Source of the DNA: Lachnospiraceae bacterium
GTDB lineage: Bacteria; Bacillota_A; Clostridia; Lachnospirales; Lachnospiraceae
Length of the DNA stretch: 64,000 nucleotides
Assembly: GCA_024684065.1 (NCBI GenBank)
Contig: JAIKXO010000146.1
Coordinates: forward strand, 42,701 to 106,700
Direction: 5' to 3'
Shown: positions 28,171 through 37,099 of the stretch, one piece after another
Layout of the letters: each line of letters opens with the position of its first letter
How positions within the stretch are numbered: position 1 is the stretch's first letter
Program-made: the position numbers and the translations under genes
The notes under the pieces: generated by a model
What the model was told of the DNA's origin: nothing
The model's database searches: none
Seen by the model: only the letters and a program-made list of their open reading frames with translations

Positions 28171-28199
28171 CGGGATTAAAATCCTTTTTGTTGAGTATA
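28159..28199. terminator. Intra-operon hairpin overlapping a stop codon
   Basis: Perfect 9-bp arms TATACTCAA (28159-28167) and TTGAGTATA (28191-28199) enclose an inner GGAT/ATCC stem and a T-run. The arm and loop contain the stop of the upstream glycosyltransferase. It is not followed by a U-tract after the outer arm, so it may be an attenuator or RNA-stability element rather than a strong terminator. Confidence 0.45.
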
Positions 28200-28222
28200 G
28201 TAATAAAGGAGCCTTTTTATCT

Positions 28223-29236
28223 TTGAGTAAAATACTTGTGGTCGGTGATCACAAAACGGGAACCGGTCCCGCGAACGTAACTAAGGAGTATATAGACCAC
28301 CTCGCAGACAGGGCGCGCTGCTTAAAGGCTTCCTCCAAAGCAGGCCGTTTAGCGGAGCTTTTTTTAAAGATACCTTTTTCCTCGGTGGTTTTCTGTTCGG
28401 GATATTCGGCTCAGAACATTATAGCCGCAAAGATCGCTCATTTCTTTAAGATAAAATGCGCTTATCTCATGCATGGCTCCGTTGCGCATGAAAACAGGAT
28501 AAACCTTTGCGAAGATCAGCATATGAACAGGGTGGAATACGAGACCCTTAAGATCTGCGACAAAGTATTTGCCGTATCTCACCGTTTTGCCGCCTGGCTC
28601 AAAAAGAGATATCCGGAATTTGAATCAAAGATCGATGTCCTTGTTAACGGGGTTGATGCGGATATTTTAAACGAAGCCGGAGGGAGCGCAAAAAGCCGTG
28701 AAAGAAAGAGGAACATGATTTTTTCCATAGGCGGAGGGATGCCGAGAAAGAGGATAAACCGGATCTGCGAGGCGATGGAGCTTTTAAGGAAAGAGGACGG
28801 ATACGGCGATCTTGAGCTTGTTGTGACAGGTGATAAGGGGGCTTTTTCAGAGATCATTTCGGGTTATGATTTTGTAAAGGATCTGGGGATCGTAGGCAGG
28901 AAAGAGATACAGAAGCTCTTAAATGAAGCGGGACTGTTTATTCAGAACAGCTGCTTTGAGACCTTTGCCCTTGCGCCCATGGAGGCGCTCTCGTGCGGCT
29001 GTGACATTCTGCTGTCTATGGAAATAGGGGCTTTGGAGCTTTTTGACCTGAAGGGAAACAGGGAGCTTTCACAATATATAATAAAGGACTGCGAGGATCC
29101 TGTTGAGATAAAGGATAAGATAAAGGTGAGCCTTGGAAGCGGGAATGCCGCACTGTTTCTTAAGGCCTTTGATAAAGACGGAGCGACATGGGAGACAAGA
29201 ACAGAACAGCTGGTACAAAAACTAAAGAGCTTATAA
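28223..29236 (+). CDS. Family 4 glycosyltransferase
   Basis: GT-B fold transferase, 337 residues. N-terminal KILVVGDHKTGTGPANVTKEY with a following SVVFCSGYSAQNIIAA, the mid-protein KVFAVSHRFAAWLKKRYPEF, LVNGVDADIL, then the C-terminal domain with FSIGGGMPRKRINRICEAMELL and the nucleotide-sugar-binding ESFALAP equivalent (NSCFETFALAPMEALSCGCDILLS). The start is TTG at 28223 with AAAGGAG upstream. It overlaps the next gene by 49 bp. Confidence 0.85.
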   Translation: MSKILVVGDHKTGTGPANVTKEYIDHLADRARCLKASSKAGRLAELFLKIPFSSVVFCSGYSAQNIIAAKIAHFFKIKCAYLMHGSVAHENRINLCEDQHMNRVEYETLKICDKVFAVSHRFAAWLKKRYPEFESKIDVLVNGVDADILNEAGGSAKSRERKRNMIFSIGGGMPRKRINRICEAMELLRKEDGYGDLELVVTGDKGAFSEIISGYDFVKDLGIVGRKEIQKLLNEAGLFIQNSCFETFALAPMEALSCGCDILLSMEIGALELFDLKGNRELSQYIIKDCEDPVEIKDKIKVSLGSGNAALFLKAFDKDGATWETRTEQLVQKLKSL

Positions 29237-30393
29237 ACCTGTCAGTGATGCTTTTTATGTTCGCAGGATATGCGCTGACCTTCATGGTCCCTAAGTTCTA
29301 CGGGGCAACGGACAGGTATGTGGGCGTCTTTGTTTTTTTGTGCCTTTGTGTTTTAACGATAAATAACATTGATATTCTTTTGCTGTTAAAGAAAAAGGAC
29401 CGCGATCTCATCATACTTGCGCTGCTTCTTGCGGTAACGCTCATAAATCTGCTGCTCGTCCGCTCGGGGCTCGGGGCTTTTTTTGTGGCGGCCGATTTTG
29501 CGTTGATCTTTTTTTTATCGGGACATATATACTTTTCCGGAAAAAACGTGATAATAATGACCGGTGCCTATATGGCGCTTTTGCTCTACTGGTTCTTTAT
29601 AGCATATCCGAAGCTGTTTGATGACTATGCCTATTATGGCTACAACACGAATACCGCCGCGACATTTACTATATATACCCTGCTATGCGCTTTTCTCCTT
29701 ACGGTTATATTAGCTGAAAGGGAAGACAGGGAAAAGGGCGCGGAGTATTATTTAAAGGGGAGCGCAGGAAGACTGTCCGGTCTTTTTGCCGTGATGCTCA
29801 TGGTAAAGGGCTTTCAGCTGGCGCTGTGGCACAGGGCCAGGGGCGCTTTTATCATGCTGGCCGTATTTATGGTATTATGGTTCTTTATTCCGAAAAAATG
29901 GTGGAGGAACAGGGTTTTTTATTATACGCTCTGGATACTTTCGACCTTCGGATCCCTAGCTTTTGTGGCGGTATACGTCATGGTGGGCGCAACAGGGGTC
30001 AACATGAAGCTGCCGTTTTTTTATAAGGAGGTTTTTTCCGGACGGGATAAGATCTGGCTCGAATTTTTTACATTGTTTTCAAAAAAACCGCTTACGGGTA
30101 TCGGCACGAATGTTACCATAGAATCCTTCTTTGAATTTAATGTGCACAACGCGATGTATAATTTTCTGGTCATCGACGGGATCATTGTCTTTGCGGGGAT
30201 CATATATCTGATATTCAGGTTTGCGAAAAGAGGCTTTGATAAAACAGCCGGAAGCCCTCTCAGGCACTGCGCGCTTGTTGTCCTGCTCTCGGTGTTTTTT
30301 GAATCCTTTTTTGATGTGGATCTTATCTGGGCGGATTATGCGCTGAACCTTTTACTTTTGACAAGCATAACGGGATGCAATGGGGAAGTATAA
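29188..30393 (+). CDS. O-antigen ligase/Wzy-type polymerase, copy 1
   Basis: 401 residues, about eleven hydrophobic helices. The region HRARGAFIML, then FYKEVFSGRDKIWLEFFTLFSKKPLTGIGTN and EFNVHNAMYNFLVIDG, is the Wzy_C-like signature. It probably polymerises repeat units on the outer membrane face, or ligates the glycan. A clear paralogue lies at 31985-33373 (FYKDIISGREEIWAELWEEYLKKPFTGIGSS). The ATG at 29188 lies 49 bp inside the upstream gene, with GGAG 5 nt before it. It overlaps the flippase by 14 bp. Confidence 0.82.
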   Translation: MGDKNRTAGTKTKELINLSVMLFMFAGYALTFMVPKFYGATDRYVGVFVFLCLCVLTINNIDILLLLKKKDRDLIILALLLAVTLINLLLVRSGLGAFFVAADFALIFFLSGHIYFSGKNVIIMTGAYMALLLYWFFIAYPKLFDDYAYYGYNTNTAATFTIYTLLCAFLLTVILAEREDREKGAEYYLKGSAGRLSGLFAVMLMVKGFQLALWHRARGAFIMLAVFMVLWFFIPKKWWRNRVFYYTLWILSTFGSLAFVAVYVMVGATGVNMKLPFFYKEVFSGRDKIWLEFFTLFSKKPLTGIGTNVTIESFFEFNVHNAMYNFLVIDGIIVFAGIIYLIFRFAKRGFDKTAGSPLRHCALVVLLSVFFESFFDVDLIWADYALNLLLLTSITGCNGEV

Positions 30394-31819
30394 ATATCTG
30401 GCAAATAATATAGCGCTTTTCTCTATAAGCAGTTTTGTATCCAAGATACTGGTGTTTCTGCTTGTCCCGTTCTATACCGGGGTGCTTACGACAACGGAGT
30501 ACGGGACAGCGGATGTCATGCAGACGACGCTTCTGCTTTTAGTCCCCGCTCTTACGATGAACATGGGGGAGGCCGCGCTGAGGTTCGGGATAGAAAGAAC
30601 CGATAAGAGGGAGCTCATATTCGGGATCGGGATCAGATATACCCTGAGAGCTTCCCTGATAGTTGCCGCAATGGCTCTTGTGGCGGTATTTTTTCTTCCG
30701 GCCTGTATTGTAATACTGTTTGTCATCCTTTTTTTCACTAACTCCATATATGAATTTCTGATCCTTTTTTTCCAGGGCTGTGAGCAGGTAAAGATAGTTG
30801 TGTCCGGAAGCGTATTTTCCACAGTTATACTTATCTGCTCGAACCTTATATTATTACTGGCGGTTAAGGCAGGGCTTTACGGTTATATCATTTCGCAGAT
30901 CCTGTCTTATACGGCGGCCGGGGTCCTTATGCTTTACCTCTTTGAAAAGCATTCGGGACTTAAGCTGTTTAGCGGAAAAAGGGAGGGTGAGGATAAGGAA
31001 TTCGAGGCCGAACTTCTTGATTACGGAAGGCCGATGATACTGTATTCGACCGGGGCGTGGATAAATAATGCGGCGGACCGTTATTTTGTGTCTGCAATGT
31101 GCGGGCTTTCGGTAAACGGTCTCTACGGGGTAGCCTATAAGATCCCTTCGATACTGACAGTTTTCCAGAGGATATTTGCGCAGGCCTGGCAGATGAGCGC
31201 GACAAAGAGCCTCGTGGAGGATAAACAGGAAGGATCCGTTAAGAGCGCGGAGTTTTATTCGGGCATGTACAGATTTTATTTTACGTTCATGCTGGTCGGA
31301 TGCGCATTCCTCATCCTGTTTGTAAGGCTTCTTGCACTGTTTCTTTTCAGGAAGGATTTTTACGAGGCGTGGAGATTTGTGCCTCTGCTTCTTATTTCTG
31401 TGGTCTTCGGGGCAATGACGGGCTTCCTCGGATCGATCTGTCTTGCCTATAAGGATTCAAAGTCCATGGGAGCGGCGACAGGAACGGGAGCTTTGATAAA
31501 TCTTATTTTAAACGCCTTGCTCATTCCCCGGTATTCAGCCATGGGAGCGGCTGCCGCCACGGCTGTCTCTTACTTTGTCATGTTTATGATGGCCGGTCTT
31601 TTTGTGAGCAGATATGTGAAGATAAAGGCGGATCACGCAAAGGATATCACAGCCGTTATTCTGGTTGTCCTGGAGGCCTTTAAAATGATCACCGGACCGG
31701 GTGGAACAGAAACCTGTCTTGTGTGCACAGCATTATCGATTGCTGTTTTGTTAATATACATAAAGCAGATATCCGGATATTGCAGGCAGATCCTTAAGCA
31801 TACCGTTAAAGAGCCTTGA
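30380..31819 (+). CDS. Polysaccharide flippase (Wzx/MATE superfamily)
   Basis: 479 residues with about 12-14 helices. N-terminal NIALFSISSFVSKILVFLLVPFYTGVLTTTEYGTADVMQTT is the canonical opening of the Wzx/RfbX family, and DYGRPMILYSTGAWINNAADRYFVSAMCG is the conserved mid-protein motif. It presumably moves the undecaprenyl-linked repeat unit across the membrane to the adjacent Wzy-like proteins. The start overlaps the upstream ligase gene. Confidence 0.9.
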   Translation: MGKYKYLANNIALFSISSFVSKILVFLLVPFYTGVLTTTEYGTADVMQTTLLLLVPALTMNMGEAALRFGIERTDKRELIFGIGIRYTLRASLIVAAMALVAVFFLPACIVILFVILFFTNSIYEFLILFFQGCEQVKIVVSGSVFSTVILICSNLILLLAVKAGLYGYIISQILSYTAAGVLMLYLFEKHSGLKLFSGKREGEDKEFEAELLDYGRPMILYSTGAWINNAADRYFVSAMCGLSVNGLYGVAYKIPSILTVFQRIFAQAWQMSATKSLVEDKQEGSVKSAEFYSGMYRFYFTFMLVGCAFLILFVRLLALFLFRKDFYEAWRFVPLLLISVVFGAMTGFLGSICLAYKDSKSMGAATGTGALINLILNALLIPRYSAMGAAAATAVSYFVMFMMAGLFVSRYVKIKADHAKDITAVILVVLEAFKMITGPGGTETCLVCTALSIAVLLIYIKQISGYCRQILKHTVKEP

Positions 31820-31879
31820 AGGTCCTGTATTTTTGTCTGCGGTACAAAACAGGATACGTAGATCGTTTTGCGGTTTATC

Positions 31880-31977
31880 GGATATTTCAGGGCAGACCCT
31901 TTTCTTTAGAGGAGCCATCGGTCTTAAAGAGGGTATGTCAGATATTTCAGGGATAAAAACCCCTTTCAACAGAGGAG
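31880..31977 (+). repeat. Tandem pair of family B leader repeats
   Basis: Two units exactly 60 bp apart: a degenerate one at 31880-31914 (GGATATTTCAGGG, ACCCT, TTTAGAGGAG) and a full one at 31932-31977 (GTATGTCAGATATTTCAGGG, AAAAACCCC, TTTCAACAGAGGAG). The terminal AGAGGAG is the Shine-Dalgarno of the next gene. The second unit is nearly identical to the minus-strand copy before the WYL gene. Confidence 0.72.
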
Positions 31978-31984
31978 AATGAAC

Positions 31985-33373
31985 TTGGAAGGACAGTTCG
32001 ACCGTAATGAAAAAAGAAGACGGATAGGGAACATATCCCTTCTTGCCGCCGTTTTCATACTGACAACGGCTTATTTCCATTTTTACAGCTGGTACAGCCT
32101 GCTTGCGCCGTATGGAACACTTACCGCTGCTGTCTTTCTTATTGTGACCTTTTTTTGTTATGTGGACGTAAGCTATGCGCTGAAGGATCCGGCATTTTAT
32201 CTTATGGCCTTCGCAGACGTCCTGGCTTTGATAAATCTCTTTGCCATAGGGTCTCATAAGGGCGCGATCCTTACGGTCGCCGATTTCCTTCTGATACTGT
32301 ATCTTGCGAACAAGGTGGTGTTTACAAAAAAGGAGATGATAGTATCCGCTCTTTATACAGGTTTTTTCTTTATATACTGGACGATAGATGTCAAGGGATA
32401 TTTTAAGGGATATAATACAAATTACGGCGGGCTGGTGCTTATATCGGGCTTTATTTTTCTGATATATGCCGTCGAATATTTCTTTCACGGCGGCCAGCAG
32501 GGAAACGGAGCGGATAACGCCGGAGGGAAAGGACCGACCGTTAACATATCTGCTTACGGTAATCCTGCAGCCGGTGAACCTGTAAAAGGCGGATACGTAA
32601 ACGATGAACCGGAAAAAACAACAGAGCCTGTGCCGCAGGTGCCCGCAAAGCATGACCGGATGAACAGTTTCATAAAACTGTGCATGGGGACCTGTAAATA
32701 CCAGAGGCTTTTAAGACTGTCAGAGGTTATCCTGTTCTATGTTGCCTTCCGGATAATCGCCTGGTACAGGTCGAGATGCGCGCTTGTAGGCCTTGTGGTC
32801 TTTCTTGTGCTGCTTCTGATCCCTAAGGGTATCTGGAAGAATAAGGTGATTTACGGGATCCTGGTCTTTTCCGGTACAGCAGGCTCAATACTGTTCTCGG
32901 CGTTCTATGTATGGCTTGGAGTTATGAAAGAGGAATTAACCCTGAGGCTCTTCTATAAGGACATAATCTCCGGCAGGGAGGAGATATGGGCAGAGCTCTG
33001 GGAGGAATACCTGAAAAAACCGTTTACGGGGATCGGATCTTCATATGTTATGAAGCTTGAATGGATGGAAGGTCTGTTTGAAGTGCATTCCGGGCTTTTG
33101 GACATCCTTATCGTGCATGGCCTGGTCGTGTTTATCATCGTATGTATGTTTCTTGTGTTCAGGCTCTTTGGGATAAGGGAGATCATCGCTCAAAGCTATG
33201 CCGCAAGATCGGCCATGGCGGGGATATTTGCGATGCTGTTTACGGCTTTTATGGAAAACTATATCATTGTTGCGCCGTTTTCACTTATGTTCCTTTGTCT
33301 GTTTGCCTACATAAATCATATCGGGACTGAAGCAAAAATCCCCGGATCTATGAAAAATACGACCGGCTCATAG
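31985..33373 (+). CDS. O-antigen ligase/Wzy-type polymerase, copy 2
   Basis: 462 residues, about ten helices. It has a hydrophilic insert of about 70 residues (GGQQGNGADNAGG ... VPQVPAKHDRMNSF) in the middle that copy 1 lacks. The C-terminal half aligns with copy 1: FRIIAWYRSRCAL, LRLFYKDIISGREEIWAELW, KKPFTGIGSSYV, LFEVHSGLLDILIVHG. An ATG at 31979 sits only 1 nt from AGGAG, which is too close. The in-frame TTG at 31985 has correct 7-nt spacing, so I prefer it. It may polymerise or ligate a second polymer. Confidence 0.75.
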   Translation: MEGQFDRNEKRRRIGNISLLAAVFILTTAYFHFYSWYSLLAPYGTLTAAVFLIVTFFCYVDVSYALKDPAFYLMAFADVLALINLFAIGSHKGAILTVADFLLILYLANKVVFTKKEMIVSALYTGFFFIYWTIDVKGYFKGYNTNYGGLVLISGFIFLIYAVEYFFHGGQQGNGADNAGGKGPTVNISAYGNPAAGEPVKGGYVNDEPEKTTEPVPQVPAKHDRMNSFIKLCMGTCKYQRLLRLSEVILFYVAFRIIAWYRSRCALVGLVVFLVLLLIPKGIWKNKVIYGILVFSGTAGSILFSAFYVWLGVMKEELTLRLFYKDIISGREEIWAELWEEYLKKPFTGIGSSYVMKLEWMEGLFEVHSGLLDILIVHGLVVFIIVCMFLVFRLFGIREIIAQSYAARSAMAGIFAMLFTAFMENYIIVAPFSLMFLCLFAYINHIGTEAKIPGSMKNTTGS

Positions 33374-33444
33374 TATTATCAGTGATTTTCTGCATACTTC
33401 CGCCTGATTGGTTTTTTCGCGGGAAACGGTTTTATAAGCGTTTA

Positions 33445-34461
33445 CTAAATATATCCGTTCAGTCCCCTTATGCTGACCTCACCGCTGCTTAAGTCCTTTA
33501 CTTCACCGGTATCCGGTAAACGCACCTTTATGGAAAAATCATCATTTATTGAAAGCGCTTCCGCTTCTACGGCATCTTCCGAAGATTCAGAGCCCCCCCT
33601 TTTATTCGTCTCATACACGAGGATCCGGTTTCCGACAAACAGGCAGTGTTCTCTGTAATAATTAAGATATTCTGCTTTGTTTGACGGAAAGTCTTCATTA
33701 AGCTTATCAAGACGCCTGATGAGCTCGGCTGCAAGCTTTGCCCTGTTTATCTTTTTTCCGAGCTCGGCGGAAATAGAAGAAGCGGTAAGGCGGATGTCCT
33801 CGTCAAAATCGGAAGGTTCTTCATTTACATTGATCCCTATTCCTATAATTATATTCCGGATGCTTCGGGATTCGTTCTCTATGGACATTTCGGTGAGTAT
33901 GCCGCAGATCTTTTTGCCGCCTAAGATAAGGTCGTTTACCCATTTGACGGAAACGAAAGCCCCGCATACCGTTTCAATGGCTTTTGCTACGGCAACGGCT
34001 GTCCATGCCGTTATCTCCGTGACATCCTCGGGTGCCTCCCTCCTGAGCATAAGACAGGACAGATAGATTCCCTTATTCTTCGGGGATGAAAAGCTCCTTC
34101 CTCTCCTTCCGCGCCCCTTTGTCTGTTCATTGGCAATGGCGACAGTCATATCCGAAGCACCCTCATAAGCAAGTTCGCTTAGCCTGAGATTGGTGGAGGG
34201 GATGCTGTCATAAATGAAGATATTTTCCATGCGCTCTTTCGGAAGAAGGGCTGCCAGCTCCTGTTCACTCAGTATGTCGGGAGACTCCGACAATAAATAA
34301 CCTTTGTTATTGACCGCGGAGATCATATATCCCTCAGACTGAAGGGCCTTTACCGCCTTGTTTACCGCTGCCCTGCTGACCCCGAGTTCCCTGCTCACCG
34401 TTTCGCCGGAGATGTAGTCTTTTCTGTTTTTCAGGATGGATAAAACCTTGTCTTTGATCAT
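33445..34461 (-). CDS. birA: Biotin--[acetyl-CoA-carboxylase] ligase with repressor domain
   Basis: Bifunctional BirA: biotinylates biotin carboxyl carrier protein and can repress biotin genes. 338 residues. An N-terminal winged helix (VLSILKNRKDYISGETVSRELGVSRAAVNKAVKALQSEGY, residues 7-46) is followed by the catalytic domain with the biotinyl-AMP loop TKGRGRRGRSFSSPKNKGIYLS and the SVKWVNDLILGGKKICGIL motif. The C-terminal SH3-like domain (LFVGNRILVYE) is present. It is on the minus strand between two polysaccharide modules and appears unrelated to them. No clear Shine-Dalgarno is visible. Confidence 0.93.
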   Translation of the reverse strand: MIKDKVLSILKNRKDYISGETVSRELGVSRAAVNKAVKALQSEGYMISAVNNKGYLLSESPDILSEQELAALLPKERMENIFIYDSIPSTNLRLSELAYEGASDMTVAIANEQTKGRGRRGRSFSSPKNKGIYLSCLMLRREAPEDVTEITAWTAVAVAKAIETVCGAFVSVKWVNDLILGGKKICGILTEMSIENESRSIRNIIIGIGINVNEEPSDFDEDIRLTASSISAELGKKINRAKLAAELIRRLDKLNEDFPSNKAEYLNYYREHCLFVGNRILVYETNKRGGSESSEDAVEAEALSINDDFSIKVRLPDTGEVKDLSSGEVSIRGLNGYI

Positions 34462-34511
34462 ATCGTCATTTTATCATGAAGAAAGCGTCAGCTCAAACTA
34501 TAATACAAAAT

Positions 34512-34573
34512 TGATATCAGGGTCAAAAGCCTGAACCCACGCCTGATATCACTTTTAGCCTTCACATCATATA
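34512..34573. repeat. Family C repeat, short (internally deleted) copy
   Basis: Ends form a perfect inverted repeat (TGATATCAGG at 34512, CCTGATATCA at 34542), followed by CTTTTAGCCTTCACATCATAT. The left part (TGATATCAGGGTCAAAAG, then CCTGAACCCACG) and the right part match the long copy at 55820-56010. About 120 bp of internal hairpins are missing here, apparently lost between ACCCACG/ACCACG direct repeats. Confidence 0.7.
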
Positions 34574-34684
34574 ATGATCCGGGGCCGGATGATGATACTA
34601 AATATAGTAAAGTTTAGCTTTATTTTTTCCTTATTTTGTAGTAGATTAACTATATATGTAGTTTTTGGGGAGAGGAGTATATAT

Positions 34685-35659
34685 ATGATAGTAGCCAGGA
34701 GTCCGCTTCGGATATCACTTGGCGGCGGAGGGACAGACCTTCCTTCTTATTATGAGGAGCGAGGCGGGTTTCTCATTTCAGCCGCTATAGACAAATATGT
34801 CTATATAACACTGCATCAGACCTTTGATAGGGGGTATCTGCTTAAATATTCCAGGTTTGAACGCGCGGAATCCATCGACGAGATCCAGCACCCGATAATA
34901 AGGGAAGCGCTTAAACTGTTAGACTGGAAGGATGATCATATTGAGCTCTGTTCCATGGCGGACATACCGGCCGGGACAGGTCTTGGATCTTCAAGCAGCT
35001 TTACCACAGCCCTTTTAAGGGCGCTTCATACATATCAGGGACATATCGTAAGCACCAGAACCCTTGCCGAAGAGGCATGTGAAATCGAAATGAACCGTCT
35101 GAAAGAGCCTATCGGCAAGCAGGATCAGTATATTGCCGCCTATGGCGGGATAACCTGCATGGACTTTCATAAGGATGGTTATGTCTGGGTGGATCCGCTC
35201 AATATTTCTAAGGAAACGCTTTATAACCTGGAGGACAACCTGTGCCTGTTCTTTACGGGCTTTTCAAGATCTGCGGGCGCTATCCTAAAGGAGCAGGATG
35301 AAAAGAGCAGGAATCATAACGAAGACATGCTTAAGAATCTGGATTTTGTAAAGGATCTGGGTTATCAGAGTAAGGAGGCTTTTGAGAAGGGAGACCTCGA
35401 GAAGTTTGCCGATATAATGAACGTGCATTGGGAGTATAAGAAGAAACGTTCGGGAGGGATGAGCAATCCCAGGATAGATGAATGGTATGACCTGGCGCTT
35501 AAGAACGGGGCTCTCGGAGGAAAGATGATCGGTGCCGGCGGCGGCGGTTTCCTTATGTTCTATGCGAATGATAAGATAAAGCTCAGAAGGGCGCTTACAT
35601 CGGCGGGAATGGAGGAAGTGAGATTCCGCTTCGAAATGGAAGGGGCAAGGGTGCTGTAA
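34685..35659 (+). CDS. hddA: D-glycero-alpha-D-manno-heptose 7-phosphate kinase
   Basis: GHMP kinase phosphorylating heptose 7-phosphate at C1 to the alpha-1,7-bisphosphate. 324 residues. ARSPLRISLGGGGTDLPSYY is the diagnostic N-terminus of the HddA/sugar-kinase group, ADIPAGTGLGSSSSFTTALL is the ATP loop, and GAGGGGFLMFYA is the C-terminal motif. A longer frame opens at 34574, but the ATG at 34685 has GAGAGGAG about 7 nt upstream and begins the conserved fold. It overlaps the next gene by 1 base (TAATG). Neighbours encode the remaining GDP-heptose steps. Confidence 0.9.
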   Translation: MIVARSPLRISLGGGGTDLPSYYEERGGFLISAAIDKYVYITLHQTFDRGYLLKYSRFERAESIDEIQHPIIREALKLLDWKDDHIELCSMADIPAGTGLGSSSSFTTALLRALHTYQGHIVSTRTLAEEACEIEMNRLKEPIGKQDQYIAAYGGITCMDFHKDGYVWVDPLNISKETLYNLEDNLCLFFTGFSRSAGAILKEQDEKSRNHNEDMLKNLDFVKDLGYQSKEAFEKGDLEKFADIMNVHWEYKKKRSGGMSNPRIDEWYDLALKNGALGGKMIGAGGGGFLMFYANDKIKLRRALTSAGMEEVRFRFEMEGARVL

Positions 35660-37017
35660 TGGACGGGAACATTTTCGCCCATACCCCCTGCAGCGATTTC
35701 CAGGCAGTAGTGTTAATGGGGGGGCTGGGGACCAGGCTTAAGGAATATACAAAAGAAGTCCCGAAGCCGCTCGTGGATGTATGCGGTAAACCTTTCTTTG
35801 ATTATGAGCTCATGCTCCTTAAGCATTACGGATTTAAGAAATTCCTTTTTCTTATCGGCTACAGGGCCGAGATGATAGAGGAATATTACGGCGACGGATC
35901 TTCACAGGGGATATCCATAAAGTACTGCTATGACGGAAAGGAGCTTTTAGGTACAGGGGGAGCGGTGAGGAGAGCTTATGATCTCCTTGAAGATGATTTC
36001 CTTGTTATATATGGGGACTCCTTTATGGATATTGACTACGAGGAGACCATATACCGCTATCTTGCCGGAAAGACGGAGGGAAGACAGGCCCTCATGACCG
36101 TCCTTAAAAACAATAACCGCTTTGACAAGAGCAATGTCATCGTTAAGGACGGAAAGATAGTTCTTTATGATAAACATAATGTTACGGACGAAATGGATTA
36201 TATCGACTATGGAGTCTGTATTTATGAAAAATCGCTTTTTAAAGAATTTGCCGAGGGCGAGAAGTTTGACATCGCCGTACTCCAGCACAGGCTGAGCAGG
36301 GAAGGAAAGCTCTCCGCCCATATAGTAAATAAAAGGTTTTATGAGATCGGAAGCCCTGAATCGTTAGCGGAGTTTAAGGGGTATATACAGAAAAGGCTCA
36401 TGGAAAAGCGTCCTGCCGTATTTCTCGACAGAGACGGGGTGCTTGATGAGATCGTCTTTAACGAAGACATAGAACAGTTGGATGCGCCTCTTAAACTGTC
36501 TGAGTTTAAGCTTTTTGACTATGCAAAGGAAGCTGTAAGGCTTATTTCGGAAAAGGGGTATTATGTCTTTATAGCCACCAATCAGCCGGGAGCCGCGAAA
36601 GGAAAGACAAAGCTTCTGACGCTTTATGATATCAATAATGCAATGGTCTCTGACTTTAAAGATGACGGGATCGAGATCGATGCCGTGCTTTCCTGCATAC
36701 ACTATCCCAAAAGGCTTCCATATATAAAGGACGGTTATCTCGGAGACTTTGAGGGATTCCTCATCCAGCCCTGCGATTGCAGGAAACCGAAACCGGGGCT
36801 CATATTCAGGCCGAAAGATATATATAATATTGACTATGAAAACTCTTATATGGTCGGGGATTCGCTGACCGATGTGCAGGCAGGAAGAGAGGCAGGGGTC
36901 AGAACCGTATTCATAGGAGATCTTAAATGTGATGCATGCAAAAAAATGTGTGACGCTTCTCCGGATATGACAGTGAAGGATCTTATGGATTTTGCGCGGA
37001 AGCTTAATACGCAGTAA
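35659..37017 (+). CDS. hddC-gmhB: Fused heptose 1-phosphate guanylyltransferase and heptose bisphosphate phosphatase
   Basis: 452 residues, two enzymes in one chain. Residues about 11-240 form a nucleotidyltransferase (VLMGGLGTRLKEYTKEVPKPLVD, then IYGDSFMDIDYEE with its metal Asp), assigned as GDP-heptose pyrophosphorylase by context. Residues about 252-440 form a HAD phosphatase of the GmhB type: FLDRDGVLDE, FIATNQPGAAKG, a zinc loop CIHYPK ... PCDCRKPKPG, and MVGDSLTDVQAGREAG. The chain therefore covers dephosphorylation of the 1,7-bisphosphate and its activation. In many organisms these are separate proteins. The nucleotide (GDP rather than CDP/ADP) is inferred from hddA. Confidence 0.87.
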   Translation: MDGNIFAHTPCSDFQAVVLMGGLGTRLKEYTKEVPKPLVDVCGKPFFDYELMLLKHYGFKKFLFLIGYRAEMIEEYYGDGSSQGISIKYCYDGKELLGTGGAVRRAYDLLEDDFLVIYGDSFMDIDYEETIYRYLAGKTEGRQALMTVLKNNNRFDKSNVIVKDGKIVLYDKHNVTDEMDYIDYGVCIYEKSLFKEFAEGEKFDIAVLQHRLSREGKLSAHIVNKRFYEIGSPESLAEFKGYIQKRLMEKRPAVFLDRDGVLDEIVFNEDIEQLDAPLKLSEFKLFDYAKEAVRLISEKGYYVFIATNQPGAAKGKTKLLTLYDINNAMVSDFKDDGIEIDAVLSCIHYPKRLPYIKDGYLGDFEGFLIQPCDCRKPKPGLIFRPKDIYNIDYENSYMVGDSLTDVQAGREAGVRTVFIGDLKCDACKKMCDASPDMTVKDLMDFARKLNTQ

Positions 37018-37099
37018 CGATTGGGAAAATCAGCGGATAGTTTATCTGTCCGATGATCTTTAGCAGAATAAATACAGTAAGGAAGGGAGTAAAACGAAC

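Noticed and set aside
34574..34684. Upstream in-frame start for hddA adding 37 residues
   Set aside because: Extra residues do not fit the GHMP fold, and the ATG at 34685 has a strong Shine-Dalgarno.
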